The notes: a model not told the origin generated them from the sequence alone. A stretch of DNA of 64,000 nt from Rhynchonema sp. JSB1_4 (GCA_030248065.1 JASAMV010008391.1:1-64000); one strand, 5' to 3'; positions 26,001 to 37,411 are shown, numbered from the stretch's first letter. Numbers and translations are program-made.

Positions 26001-29000
26001 GGGATGGGCTGTTTTTTTTACTTGTCGACCGGAAGGCTCGCCCCCCCCCCGATGTTTGGCACGGTACAGTAGGTATTCCGCCCCGATTTTCACCCCAGTA
26101 CAGTAGGTATCCCCCGATTTTGCCCCAAGAGTGCCAATTTTTGACCAAGATGGCCAAAATTAGTGTAAAATCAGTGGTTTTTACCTCAAATTACCAAAAA
26201 TTTGCGCGCTGCGCTCAAAGAGTACGTTTTCACACGATTCCACACACAATAAACACATTAAAAATTTTCACCCAAAAACCTAACCCCCCAAACCCCCCTA
26301 GGTACATAACCCCCCAGGCTATCGGCTCTGGTACAGTAGGTATCCCCCCTCTCCGAGCGCGGTACAGTAGGTATCCCCCTCCAGAGTACCTCCAACACTG
26401 GAGGGGTCCCCCCTCGGGTACGTCTGCTCCCCCAATTTTTGCCTAAAATAGGCCAATTTAGGCCTAAAATAGGAATTTTTAGGCATAAAATTAGTGATTT
26501 TTAAGTCATTGTCGTCAAAAATCGCCAAAATACCCTTTTTATTGCGATTTTTTTTCCAAAAAGGGGCAAAAATGAGTCAAATTTTCGTCCTCAAAAAATT
26601 GGCTTTTCTCCAAATTTGGGTCCTCCCCCCAGTGTAGTTCCTGGGGGAGGGGGCCCCCCTTGGGGTAGGTCGTACGTCTGTTCCCCCCTCTATGGTACGC
26701 CTGGCCTGCCCCACTGTTCCCCCTTCGGCCTCCGGGTACGTCTGCTGGTCTGCTCCCACAATTTTTGCCTAAAATAGGCAAATTTTGGACTAAAATAGGC
26801 ATTTTTAGGCATAAAATGAGTGACTTTTAGGTCAATGTCGTCAAAAAATAACAAATACCCTAGGGGCGAAATGAGCAAAGTTTTCGACCTCAAAAAATGA
26901 CTTTTCTCCAAATTTGGTCCTCCCCCCTTCCCCCCCAGGCAGTGTAGTTCCTGGGGGGAGGGGGTCCCCCCTCGGGTACGCTATCTCCCCCTCAGGTGGT
27001 ACACTATCCCCCTATCTCCCCCTCCGGGTACACTATCTCCCCCAATTTTTGCCTAAAATAGGCATTTTTAGGCCTAAAATGGGCATTTTTAGACCAAAAA
27101 TGTGTGATTTTTAGGTCAATGTTCTCAAAAGTCGCCAAAATGCCCTTTTTATGAAGAATTTTTTTCAAAAAGGGGCAAAAATAGGTCAAATATTCTGCCT
27201 CAAAAAGTGACTTTTTCCCGAATTTGGGTCTTCCCCCCTTCCCCCCCCCTCGGGGGTACACTATCTCCCCCTCCGAAAAAAACGAAGGGTCCGCTATCTC
27301 CCCCTCCGGACCAGGAACTACACTGCCCCCAGGCAGTGTTGGAGGTGGGGGGTTTGGGGGTAGCCCCCCCCCCCAGTACAGTAGGTATCCCCCTCGCCTG
27401 GTACAGTAGTAGGTATCCCCCCCGATGTTTGGCATGGTACAGTAGGTATCCCCCCCCCGATTTTCACCCCGGTACAGTAGGTATCCCCCCGATTTTGCCC
27501 CAAAAGTGCCAATTTTTGATCAAAATGGCCAAAATTAGTGTAAGATCAGTGGTTTTTGCCTCAAATTACCAAAAATTTGCGCGCTGCGCTCAAAGAGTAC
27601 GTTTTCACACGATTCCACACACAATAAACACATTAAAAATTTTCACCCAAAAACCTAACCCCCCAAACCCCCCTAGGTACATAACCCCCCAGGCCATCGG
27701 CTCTGGTACAGTAGGTATCCCCCCTCTCCGAGCGCGGTACAGTAGGTATCCCCCCTCCAGAGTACCTCCAACACTGCCCCCAGGTGGGTACGTCTGTTCC
27801 CCCTCCGAAAAAAAGTGACTACCGCCTGTTCCCCCTCCGGACCAGGACCAGGAAACACACTGCTCCTCCCCCTTCCCCCCAGGTGGGTACGTCACTGGTT
27901 CCCCCTCCGAAAAAAGGGGGTACCGCCTGCTCCCCTCCGGGACCCAGGAACTACACTGTTCCAAGCTACCCAGGGTAGTACTTGGGGGGGGGGGGTTCAT
28001 CTATCTATCGTCAACACTTTTTGATTTCATCTATCTATCGTCAACACTTTTTGATTTCATCTATCTATCGTCAACACTTATGGGCAAATCTATCTATCGT
28101 CAACACATTTCGACACCAAAATGGGTATTTTTGCCTCAAAATGGCTCAAAATCGGTATTTTTTGTCCCAAATAGGCAAAAAATCGCGCGCTACGCGCGGA
28201 TTTAGTACATCTAAGTACATTTTCATTAATATTTACACATTATTACCTACTTAGTACACTATACTATACCTTGATTTTTGGCGACCCCCCCCCCCACCAT
28301 CTATCTATCGTCAACAAGTTTGGGTCGACCCCCCCCCAGATTTCGGACTTGGGTCATCTACCGTATTCCCTAAAATAGGGCCCCCCAAAAATAGAGCCCC
28401 CCCCAAAAAAAATACAGCCCCCCTAAAAGGGGTCAGTGAAAAAATAGAGCCCCCCCAAAAAAATACAGCCCCCCCAACTTGGAATTCCCCGCTTGGGGGT
28501 CGTAAAGTCAAGTTCTTGCATAAGACACCTTATGTACAACGTTTGTGGTTGAGTATATGATGACGTCAAGCCTTTTATGGAAGATCTGCACCTAATAACA
28601 CTCAATAATGACCAGTAACACCCTGACAGAACTCCATTTTAGGGGTATTTTTTGGAACATTTTTTGAGATTTTGGGCAGCGAAAAAATATAGCCCCCCAA
28701 AAATACAGCCCCCCAAAAATACAGCCCCCCTAAAAGGGGTCAGTGAAAAAATACAGCCCCCCCCTTGTATTTTAGGTTTTACGGTATCTATCGTCAACAC
28801 ATTTCGGGTCCCACCTCCCAATTTATCTATCGTCAACTGACCAAGTACTACACTGAAGCTACCTACCCTTTAGGGGATGGAATCAGTGTAGTTCCGGGGG
28901 GGGCGGGGGGTCCCCCCCCCCTAAGGTACACTAACCGCCGCGACCAAGGTACACTAGTACACTAACCGCCGCGCCAGGTACACTAACCGCCTCAATTTTT

Positions 29001-29520
29001 GCCTAAAATCGGCATTTTTAGGCCTAAAATGGGCATTTTTAGGCCTAAAATGGGTGATTTTTAGGTCAATGATGTCAAAAGTCGCCAAAATACCCTTTTT
29101 ATGGAGAATTTTTTCTAAAAAGGGGCAAAAATCGGTCAAATTTTCTACCTCAAAAAGTGACTTTTTCCTGAATTTGGGTCCTTCCCCCCCCCCCCCCCCC
29201 CCCCCCCCAGGGAGGTACACTAACCGCCTCACGAAAAAAAGGGGTAGGTACACTAACCGCCGCGCCGGACCAGGAACTACACTGGATGGAATCCACACCC
29301 TACCCCCCCCCCCCCGGCCACTACACTGACTAGCAGCACTGTCTGCACTTGCACTGACCTGCATGAACGGATGATCAAATTTGACGCCTTTTGCCACTAA
29401 CTGATCGGCCCATTTTGCCGCCAACGTGTTCAACGATCCGGTCACCACCATCAGCAATGCGATTGTCATTTGATATGTGGTCCATCGCCCAGAACTGGTG
29501 TCAGTAGTTGGCTCCGCCAT
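23100..29520 (-). CDS. SLC35F6: SLC35F6-like nucleotide-sugar-transporter-family membrane protein
   Basis: Nine exons give 423 residues: 29520-29359, 25934-25823, 25637-25494, 25286-25116, 24833-24723, 24540-24369, 23672-23520, 23476-23346 and 23215-23100 (TGA). All phases agree. The sequence follows vertebrate SLC35F6 closely: MVVTGSLNTLAAKWAD near the start, then FVFLPAALCDMCGTSIMYVG, MTYASSFQMLRG, IIFTGLLSTFFLG, GLVVVGLAD, EQPLIAVALVG and FFNFAGISVTKELSATTRMV. Ten helices are expected in this drug/metabolite-transporter fold; the vertebrate protein is lysosomal/mitochondrial-associated. The tail is acidic (DQDQDPDHDNE). Intron 1 is 3.4 kb of repeats; intron 6 holds a hAT MITE and intron 4 a dispersed repeat. 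Confidence 0.95.
23825..24243. mobile_element. hAT-type MITE with 8-bp target duplication
   Basis: Perfect 16-bp terminal inverted repeats (CAGTGGTGTCGTTGGG and its complement) bound a 419-bp non-coding element. It is flanked on both sides by the 8-bp direct repeat CTTGTCAC (23817-23824 and 24244-24251). CAGTG-type ends and an 8-bp duplication are the signature of hAT transposons. The interior repeats GTATCCGGTAT-like units and C-tracts. It sits in an SLC35F6 intron. Confidence 0.88.
24881..25085. repeat. dispersed intronic repeat, copy 2
   Basis: It shares long near-identical blocks with 61719-61905: GCTAACTTGTGG, AATTACCCGTTGCC, GCTTGCACTTTTGTGCGCAG, and GGCCAGAGG followed by TTCGCACCGAC. 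It lies in an SLC35F6 intron. There is no coding capacity and no obvious inverted ends, so a SINE-like or other non-autonomous element is possible. Confidence 0.65.
27999..28110. repeat. 30-bp tandem repeat
   Basis: Three to four head-to-tail copies of a 30-bp unit containing ATCTATCTATCGTCAACAC. Degenerate single copies of the core recur at 28300, 28790 and 28830 inside neighbouring repeats. Confidence 0.8.
28359..28786. repeat. TACCGTA-ended MITE, copy 1 (428 bp)
   Basis: Begins TACCGTATTCCCTAAAATAG and ends with the complement of TACCGTAAAACCTAAAATAC. Near the ends are C-tracts in AAATACAGCCCCCC units; the middle is unique, non-coding sequence. A full-length copy in the opposite orientation lies at 37988-38417. 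Confidence 0.85.
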
Positions 29521-30022
29521 TTCGCTTTTGCTTGCACCGTTGACCGTTTGAAAAATGCTACCCGACCAGCCAGCGGCGTTTATCTTTGTCCCTCAGCTGC
29601 CTCAGACTTCAGACAGAATGTTGTCAGTCAGACTTTGTCTGAGTGCTTTGGTCTTGCCTGTCACGTCCTCACTTTCGTGAAATTGGTCAACTCGTCAACC
29701 GTTTTCATGAATTCCCGATCCCGACCCGCTGCGCTTCTTGGTTTTTTCTGCTTTTTGTGCTGCTTTGCTCCTTTTCTCTTTCTTTGCATTCGCTTGCCAG
29801 CATCATGACAAATCTTCGCTCTTTTCTAACTGTCAGATCCCCTAGAGACAATTTGACCACAACTCCCCAGTTTCCAACTTCCATGTGGTTCGCTGTGTGA
29901 AAAATAGAGCAGTTGTCGTTCAATATGATGTGGACCTTTGGAACGGACTTCCAAAGAGCGTGGTTTCAGCTGCCTCTACTACGGCCTTTAATAATAAACT
30001 TAACTCACGTGGTCGAGGTATG
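29521..30022. other. gap upstream of SLC35F6
   Basis: Likely promoter and 5' flank of the minus-strand SLC35F6 gene. It is interrupted on its far side by the mariner insertion. No coding sequence was recognised. Confidence 0.5.
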
Positions 30023-30024
30023 TA

Positions 30025-31313
30025 CCAGGTCATTCAGAAAGATTTCGACTGTGGCCGCACCGTGGCGCTCGGCGCAAACACACGTTGTGTGTTAGTTGTG
30101 CCAACGTTTACAAAGTAGGCTGCAACTGATGTTACACCAAAGCTGTAAATAAGCGCCTGTGGAGGGGGGCTGACTACCCACGACTCGAGCTTTCAGAAAA
30201 AATGGAAAAAAGTGAGTATCGATCCGTCATCAAATTTTTGACGCTGGAAGGCGTTGATCACAATGAAATCCATCAACGTCTGGTGAATGTCTACAAGGAC
30301 GATGCTCCATCGCTGTCAACTGTCAAATATTGGAGAAGTGAATTCAAGCGCGGACGGCGGTCGATTGAAGATGACCCGCGCAGTGGTCGACCGGCAACGG
30401 CAGTGAACGACGAAACGATTCGAAAAGTGGAACAAGCAATCCTCGACGACCGATTGATTACATACGAACAATTAGCTGAGGACTTGGGCCTTTCACACGG
30501 CAGCCTCTTCGCCATCATCCATGACCATCTTCACATGAACAAGGTGACCCAAAAATGGGTACCCCGAATTCTGACCCCGGACATGAAGACATCGCGAATC
30601 GACTGTTCAACGGAAAATCTGCAGCTAATCAACGCTGATCCGGATGATTTCTATGGTCGATTAGTGACCGGTGATGAATGCTGGATTCACCACTACGACC
30701 CACTTACAGCTGCCGAATCGAAACAATGGAAACACAAGGACTCACCGACCAAGACCCGACCTCGGGCTGCCCGTACGGTCGGCAAGATCATGATGACGAT
30801 TTTTTGGGACCAAGACGGTCCGATCTTGCTGGACTTTCTGCCGCACAAACAGACAGTCACCGGACTCTACTACAGTGAACTCATGCAGAAACTACGCGAA
30901 GCCATCAGGCAGAAACGCCGCGGCATGTTGACCCGGGGCGTTTTGCTGCTGCACGACAACGCCCCAGTGCATCGATCGAATGTTGCGCAACGTGCCATTC
31001 GCGACTGCGGCTTCGACGAAATCAATCATCCGCCCTATTCACCGGACCTGGCCCCCAGCGACTTCTACCTGTTTGCCGATTTGAAGAAAGCCTTGCGTGG
31101 CAGGCGATTCAGCTCGGACAATGAGCTGAGGTCGGCTGTCGACGAATATTTGCAAGGCAAGAACAAAGAGTTCTACCGCTCTGGCGTGCGTGCCTTGACC
31201 GGCCGATACGAACGTGTGTTGGCAAGTCAGGGCAACTACATCGAGTAGAACCACAAACCTAAGGCAGACGGTGGGTGGGTGGGGCACAGCCGAAAACTTT
31301 CTGAATGACCTGG
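30025..31313 (+). mobile_element. complete mariner transposon (1,289 bp)
   Basis: The terminal inverted repeats begin CCAGGTCATTCAGAAAG at both ends and stay similar for about 30 bp with a few mismatches. A TA dinucleotide flanks each side (30023-30024 and 31314-31315), the mariner target duplication. Length and single-ORF structure are canonical. Confidence 0.95.
30202..31248 (+). CDS. mariner transposase
   Basis: An uninterrupted 348-codon frame, the usual mariner length, encodes the enzyme that cuts and pastes the surrounding element. The N-terminal half is a paired helix-turn-helix DNA-binding region (YWRSEFKRGRRSIEDDPRSG, then YEQLAEDLGLSHGS). The catalytic DDE/D core has TGDECWIHHYDP (first Asp), LLLHDNAPVH (second Asp) and YSPDLAPSDFYLF (third Asp), with 34 residues between the second and third Asp: D,D34D, typical of mariner. 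No stop or frameshift was found, so it may be active or recently active. The usual WVPHEL linker motif reads WVPRIL. Confidence 0.97.
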   Translation: MEKSEYRSVIKFLTLEGVDHNEIHQRLVNVYKDDAPSLSTVKYWRSEFKRGRRSIEDDPRSGRPATAVNDETIRKVEQAILDDRLITYEQLAEDLGLSHGSLFAIIHDHLHMNKVTQKWVPRILTPDMKTSRIDCSTENLQLINADPDDFYGRLVTGDECWIHHYDPLTAAESKQWKHKDSPTKTRPRAARTVGKIMMTIFWDQDGPILLDFLPHKQTVTGLYYSELMQKLREAIRQKRRGMLTRGVLLLHDNAPVHRSNVAQRAIRDCGFDEINHPPYSPDLAPSDFYLFADLKKALRGRRFSSDNELRSAVDEYLQGKNKEFYRSGVRALTGRYERVLASQGNYIE

Positions 31314-31760
31314 TATAGTCTCTCGCCACATTTCCTCCAAATTTTCAGCCGTCCTTGACTGATCTCCTCAGTCACTGGGTTGCTGCTTTCCAGATTTCCG
31401 TTGCTGAGTTGCCGTTTTTGTATGATCGTTGTGTTAGTTCGGTTTGCGTCAATCGCAAATCTCGTTTTGTTAAAGTGGTTAACTCGCTCTTGATTTGCAC
31501 GAAAACAATAAAACTAATAGGCAACAATTAACGTTAAACGAATTTATTCTGAAATAGCTTGTGCATTGAGTTGACATGAACAGGCTGACCTAGACTTGAT
31601 TGTCATGTTTAAACATACTGTAGATATAAGTTGCACAAGCCACATGAACCAAAAACTGAATAAATTATGCAACAATTGATTTCACATTCCATCGACATGG
31701 CGTTGCTTAACTGTAAAGTTCAGAACAACACAATATTCTGGCCTTCAACGAAAGATTGTT
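31314..31760. other. intergenic
   Basis: AT-rich sequence between the mariner element and the 3' end of the cysteine-rich secreted-protein gene. No coding sequence was seen. Confidence 0.5.
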
Positions 31761-32746
31761 TTATGACGACTCTCGTGGTGATGCATTTGATGCAATCCGT
31801 GGGGATCCGCGCAATCCTGTCGTGCATTATATATAATAATCGTTCGTCCTTTTGATTATGTTTTAAGCCGCTGAACTAACCTGCTTGTGGCGCTCCTCAC
31901 CACCACAATCGATTATGTTTCGGTTGATGCATTCACATTCTTGCGCCGAGCAGCTTTCGTGGTCCAAGTCAGCGTATCTAATTTATAGTTGCAAGCAATT
32001 GATAAACTGGTTGGTTTGGAACAGGTGCTGAATCCGGAGAAACTTACTTCGTTTGCATATCTGCAACACATGCGCGTTGAGATTCTACGCGACACTTGCG
32101 AAATTCCGGGCGTTGGGTACAGCTGGAAAACGTGAGAAAATTGTACCAACCAACATCTTGTTCAATGTCAGCTATTTTATTAAATTGCCTAACGCACGCT
32201 TTCGGCACTTTGATTTGCTGACGTCCACTTCCGCATTTGCTCTTGGCGCACAACCAGAAATTTATGGAGTTCGCGTCCGGTTCGTCAACCACCGGCTCCA
32301 TTCCGTTCAACTCCGGGCAACTGAAAATGCTGACTGGTGCAGGATGATCGAGGCGTTGAAAATCACGATGAAGACGCGACTAACTCCAAATGGCAATCCA
32401 TCACCGCTTTTTTGTTGCACCAGCGCATTCCGGTGGTCACTGCGCCGCATTGTGCCGCCGTCGGTGGCGAGTCACGGTCACCACCACCAATCGCCTGTGC
32501 CTTCCCGTGCTCGTTGACAGTGATCTGCTCAGATGGCGTTTGCTCTTTCCTGTCTCCGCTGGACGCGTGTTCATTGGTGACTGGTGCTTCACCGGTCGCA
32601 CTGCCAGCAGCCTGTATTGACATGACATGTTCATGAGTTCAGTGCAGAAACAAGTTACATAAGTGGGCATATCGACACCACATCTCACACACCTGTACTG
32701 TCAAGAAGCAGACGAACGCAGCAACCAATATAAATTCAGTCTTCAT
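31761..32746 (-). CDS. secreted cysteine-rich protein, novel
   Basis: Five phase-consistent exons: 32746-32693, 32611-32385, 32320-32048, 31977-31901 and 31816-31761 (TAA), about 228 residues. It starts with a clean signal peptide (MKTEFILVAAFVCFLTVQ). An acidic, Ser/Thr-rich linker follows, then a cysteine-bearing region: RWCNKKAVMDCHLDCPEL, WLCAKSKCGSG, ACVRQF, SCTQRPEFRKCRVE, ACVADM and SCSAQECECINRNIIDCGG. The cysteine spacing matches no family I can name; it is not a TIL or Kunitz domain like its neighbour. The position next to a secreted inhibitor gene on the same strand suggests a secretory or extracellular role, but that is inference. Confidence 0.65.
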
Positions 32747-34483
32747 TGCAAATTTTTACGAAGCAATTGTTTTTTGAAGTGAAAATCATCGACCAGACCA
32801 GTCGAATTGTAACTTACAAAAACCACAAAAACGTTAGTCACATAAAACTCATTTTGTTTGGCTCGTCATTGGCCTGGGTACCAAAACACACCGTGACTGC
32901 TGTCAGCTCAGTTTGATGAGGACATATCCCATTGAGCTCACAGTCGTAAACAGTGTTTGCAGTGGGCCATGCATGGTTGCCAAGGGCAGGAAAACAATAG
33001 ATCATCGAAATCGCAGGCATTGGGTTGTTTGAGGGCATGAAGGAATTATCCCGATATTTTGTACGAAAAGCAAAAGCAGTTTTGCGTGCAACAATCCTTG
33101 GCATGTACGAGCTGTGGTGCGCAGTGCACTCCAAAAAATTCTGTGGTTATGTCTACAGCACGTCACGGTGTGAAATTGGCGCATGGCACTGTTTGAAACA
33201 GTGTCATTTCAGCTCGCAAACTCGCAAAAAGCCGATTAGGATTGGGATTGATTCTAACTTTGCATGGGAGTTTGGCTTGCGCGTGCTTTCCTAAGCTGGA
33301 AAACCGATAATTTCGACAAATTTAATTTCTAAAATATACCTAGTCTGTCTTATCCTGTCACATTGTAGTTTTATGACTATTGATGTAAGTTTGCTGCTTT
33401 TATCCGTAAGTGTGTACCATTTAAGGTCGATTTATACTTCTGACTTCCGGGAAGTAGAAGTCAAAATCCGGAGAAGTCACTACCACGCAGAAGTGCCCGG
33501 CACGGCAGTGATCGCTTGTAGTGATTGCCTGCTCCGGTCTGCGTCCATTGACCGCTACCTGCCGTCTATTGTTCTTGCTCTGTTAATGAGCTGACCGCAT
33601 GGGCAGTCACAAATTTCTGACTGCTACTGCCGGGCAGTCACAGTATAAACCGACCTTTACCTCCCTACGAAAAACAAGTTATAGGCTAAACAAGGTTAAA
33701 TCTAAGCGGAAATGATGTTCCAGCAGAATTTGTGTTTTGCTCAGTTGAGTGATTTGAAAGCAACAACATCGAAGTTTGAATGATCAGATCATGCAAGAAC
33801 CGATTCGAGCGCGTGTATGAACACAAATGCGAGTTTGCGAGTTGCGAATTAGCGACTTTGCGAGTGCGAGTTTGCGTGCTCGTATGTGAGTTGCGAATTT
33901 ACGTTGTGAACACAAATGCGACATGAAATTCTGGCTCGGAAACTCGCAACTCGTAAAATCGGAAACTCACAAAACCGCTAACTCGCATGCATTGTGAAGT
34001 TAGCTATCATGCACACGCTTTGACAGCACATGCCTGATGTTGTGCTGATTAGCTTGTTTGAGACAAAGTTCCATCGTGTTTTCATTATTTGTGTGCAGGC
34101 CTGATGCGAGCAAGTCGCGTGGTTATTATGAACGGTAATACAGCAGCTTTGTCATTTCATAATGGTTTCATGTCTTTGTCATGCTTATGTGTTTTAGGAC
34201 GCGTTTTTACACCACAAGCTTGATAATGCCTGACTTTTACTGACACTACATGCACACAATTGTATGAAATACAATTGGCAGCAAATGCTTTGCCCACGAA
34301 ACATGGCACGTGACAAGCACAGCAGTTTTGAGTCGTCAGAAAAAAATGGAAAACAAGGTCTCCTGTCTGGATAGCACGCCACTCTCTCCGTGAGACTTGT
34401 TGTTTCTTCGGATGTCTACTTGCCGTCTGAAACAATCATACATGTGGAGCGTCTCGGTTTGTGAGTGGGCACATGAAAACAAT
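32747..34483. other. intergenic with GCGAGTT repeats
   Basis: No supported gene. A minus-strand stretch at 32850-33180 has several cysteines in more than one frame and could be a decayed secreted-protein gene, but no frame is convincing. 33820-33995 holds many GCGAGTTGCGA-like units and, further right, their complements (AACTCGCAACTCG). Confidence 0.4.
33820..33995. repeat. GCGAGTT short-unit repeat with inverted part
   Basis: Units such as GCGAGTTTGCGAGTTGCGAA recur from 33828 to about 33905, and complementary units (GGAAACTCGCAACTCG) from about 33938 to 33985. A weak hairpin is possible. Confidence 0.55.
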
Positions 34484-36086
34484 TCAAGTCATAATTTGCA
34501 GCTCACGTGCTGTGCGCGCCACGTGCTCCACTCCCGCTCCATTACATTTGTTGAGGCAGTCCGGTTCGGTGAGGAAGTTGTTGGCATTGCCACCGAAGCT
34601 TGAGAACCAGAAAATCAGGCACTTTTGGTGCGCCACATTCCAGTAGTACCGTTGCACGTACTGCTGGGGGCCGTATAAGTTGGGCGACCCTTGGTCCATA
34701 CTCAACAGACAGTTTTCTAAAAAAAGTAAATAGCAGCTACAATAGGTACACTGCGGTCATGCTCTTGTAGTCGATAAGTTTAATTATCGCCACTGACTCT
34801 TGTCAAAATGATGGGGACACGTATCCTTATGTATGCATTCGCCCATGTATCTTTCGCGAATGTAGCCCAATTTACACTCGCAGCCTTGGTTGCCGGAGCT
34901 GCACTGGTGCGGACACTCGAGGTGACCATACGGGTTATCGCAGGTCGGCTCGTTATGACACAGCATGTAGCAGACGTTCAGTTCTTCGTTTGCTTTGCAT
35001 TGAACTGAAACTGTTGATATCATCAAATTGCTGTCATGTACTAGGTACATTTTTTTTCTTTGCGTATATTGATCACAATGTTTCATTTGTTCATGTTGTT
35101 TTATGATGTTTCAAACTATTTTGTGCTGGAATAAAATGTGACTTACGGTACCGTAAGCATCAGTGTCGGTTGTATTCAAATGATCAAGTGCCCAACCTAT
35201 GCTCTAGCGTCTCACCCAACCTACATATGTCTCACTTTCAACCTTTTGAAGCGGGCCCCACAAGGGCAGAGTTCAACCTATGCCTCAACAACCGTATACC
35301 GTGATGGGGACACGTATCCTTATGTATGCATTTGCCCATGTATCTTTCGCGAATGTAGCCCAGTTTGCACTCGCAGCCTTCGTTGCCGGGGCTGCACGTG
35401 AGCGGACACTCGAGGTGACCGTACGGGTTGTCGCAGGTCGGCTCGTTACGACACAGGTTATAGCAGACGTGCTCCTCCTCATTCTCCTTGCATCGGTGCA
35501 CTGAAACGATTTCGATTTTGGCATCCGGCCTGAATAACTGCAAGATGTTGTGCGACGAACCTGGGCACTCCTGTTCTGTGACGCACGGTCCGCCGACGAA
35601 CTTTCGATAGTAGCCAGACTGGCAGATGCAGCCGCGCGACGTCGCTGCACACGAGTGCGGGCACTGGCCCGTTCGGTGGTTGCACGTCGCTTCCGTGCAT
35701 TCGACGCCGCAAGGGTGCACAATTTCGTTCTTGTTGCAGTAAATCGGTGCCGGCGACGTCTCTGGCGGCGGTACTGTGTCGATGTAGTAGAGGGCCCACT
35801 TCTGGGCGCAGAGCACTTCTTGTGGCGGACAGTCCGGCTGATTTGGACAGTATGGTTTGATCTCGGTGCACAGTGGGATGTCGGGCGGACAGTGCGTGTT
35901 GTAACAGTATTTGTCAACGCCACGTGACCACGACGTCTGGCTCAACGATGCTAGTACCTGAGTGCAATATGAACGGTTAATTAGTTTTCCATTCATCTTG
36001 TCAATGTTGACATTCAAGAACAACTAAGGCATTATATTACGTTTAATTTTTTTACAACCTACCAGAGCAGCATGTGTGAAATGCAT
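34484..36086 (-). CDS. secreted TIL-TIL-TIL-Kunitz protease-inhibitor-like protein
   Basis: Five exons give 353 residues: 36086-36063, 35957-35561, 35500-35300, 35004-34798 and 34716-34484 (TGA). The signal peptide is MHFTHAALVLASLSQTSWS. A cysteine-rich N-terminal part is followed by three trypsin-inhibitor-like modules: NEIVHPCGVECTEATCNHR..., EEEHVCYNLCRNEPTCDNPY... and EELNVCYMLCHNEPTCDNPY.... The second and third are near duplicates, each on its own exon with phase-1 introns on both sides. The last exon is Kunitz-like (RYYWNVAHQKCLIFWFSS, then GGNANNF) but lacks the cysteines equivalent to 14 and 38. TIL and Kunitz domains usually inhibit serine proteases; loss of the loop disulfide puts that in doubt here. 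The first intron of the module region (60 bp) has no in-frame stop and could be retained. Confidence 0.8.
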
Positions 36087-37411
36087 GACGATCGACAGAC
36101 AGCTGACGCTAGCTGCAACAAAATAAGTGGGTGGTTATGACTGAATTTTGTGGATGATCGCCGGCATCATTTATACCGCTGACATTAATTGTGGGAACCA
36201 ATGAGCTCCAACGTCTTTCATAAGAAACATCTGGTATTGTCTATTGCTTGCGCACTTGCTCGCATTCACACGCTCTGAAAAACGGACGCATTTACGAAGC
36301 GAGTGCTTCACAATCTTATTGCTTTCCCTGGACAATGCCAAAAGATCGTTAATAGATCTAGAAATGACAATAACATTTGTGGGATCGGATCTTCATATCT
36401 AAGTACTTTTAGGAAACAATGCGCAATCAACTATTTGTTGCTTTCAGCCACTCTCTTTGATTGGTAACCAACACTTGATACTCAGAGCAAGTATACTGTT
36501 ACAGCCAGCTTACGACTCTTTGGCGTCACGTTTATGAGCAATACAATGAACAATGCCCACTGTTTATTGTTCCAATTTCGTGCAACATTGACCATCACAG
36601 CAGGTTGGCATCATTTACAAATGCAAAACCAGCACCCAAGAAATGGCAGTACGCCCACCCATTGATCTCACCAATTTCATGTAAGGCTAAAGAAAAGATC
36701 ATTCCAATTTCACGCAACGTTATACCTAAAAGATCGTCATTGCAAGCCCACCTGTGCGTGACTTTCAACTGTCGTACATCAATCAACAGCTCGAGTTGCT
36801 CAGCGATGATACTGGAACACAAAGCTCATGCCCAAACAACAAAAGCTTTTGATTGATCCAATGTTCTTATTTAAAAAAACTTGGTCCAGGACCTGCTCAA
36901 GTACTCACTCGTCATAAGCACAGTTTCGTTATAAGAACATTATGGCAACGGTCCCATTGATGTTCTTATAACGAGGCGCCACTGTAGTGGCTGCTGAGCA
37001 TTACTGCTGAGGACAGGACTACCACGAATGAACACACGCACTTGTGCCGTGAACCACACATACAGTATGTATTATACATGCTGCATAGTATTACGATCTA
37101 TCAATATCAGACGTAAGTAGACCAAGAAGGGTAGTCTATTCGATTAGTCAGGGTTTCACATTCACACGCATGCTCACCACATGCAATACTTCTAACACGC
37201 ATATATAATAAAACACCAAACGGATATTTGCTGTGTGCCGTTTAATTCAATATCCTGCGTGACTGTGTCATCGCTGAGTGGCACAGGTTTTGGAAATGTG
37301 CGTTGCCTGCGTTCTGCCGCAGACAGCAAGCTTCTGCTTCTTTAAACCGTTGATCAGGTTGATGGAAGACTCATTACTATTGTAATCAGTTTATCCTGCA
37401 GAGGCTCTGGC
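36087..37411. other. intergenic with a short palindrome
   Basis: No supported gene. CGTTATAAGAACAT at 36927-36940 is mirrored by its complement at 36960-36973, followed by a GGCGCCACTGTA-type end; this resembles the tip of a mariner/Tc MITE. GAAACATC is at 36223. Confidence 0.45.

Larger units (their letters stand above)
25960..29350. repeat. C-tract repeat block filling SLC35F6 intron 1
   Basis: A mosaic of short modules. GGTACAGTAGGTATCCCCC recurs many times at 26060-26370 and 27375-27760. A roughly 350-bp segment at 26049-26400 is repeated nearly exactly at 27425-27778. A module with GCCTAAAATAGGC and TTTTTAGG followed by a GTCAAAA-rich part recurs near 26440, 26770, 27050 and 28995, and again at 39280. 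Long poly-C runs separate the modules. Long open frames here arise from the biased composition and are not genes. Confidence 0.8.

Noticed and set aside
26000..28000. Long proline/glycine-rich open frames on both strands
   Set aside because: They follow poly-C/poly-G repeats and are duplicated with them; there are no splice signals or family matches.
32850..33180. Second secreted cysteine-rich gene
   Set aside because: Cysteines are split over several frames with no consistent splice pattern; perhaps a decayed copy.
35285..35927. Long arginine-rich frames on both strands opposite the TIL exons
   Set aside because: Shadows of the cysteine-rich TIL coding frame.
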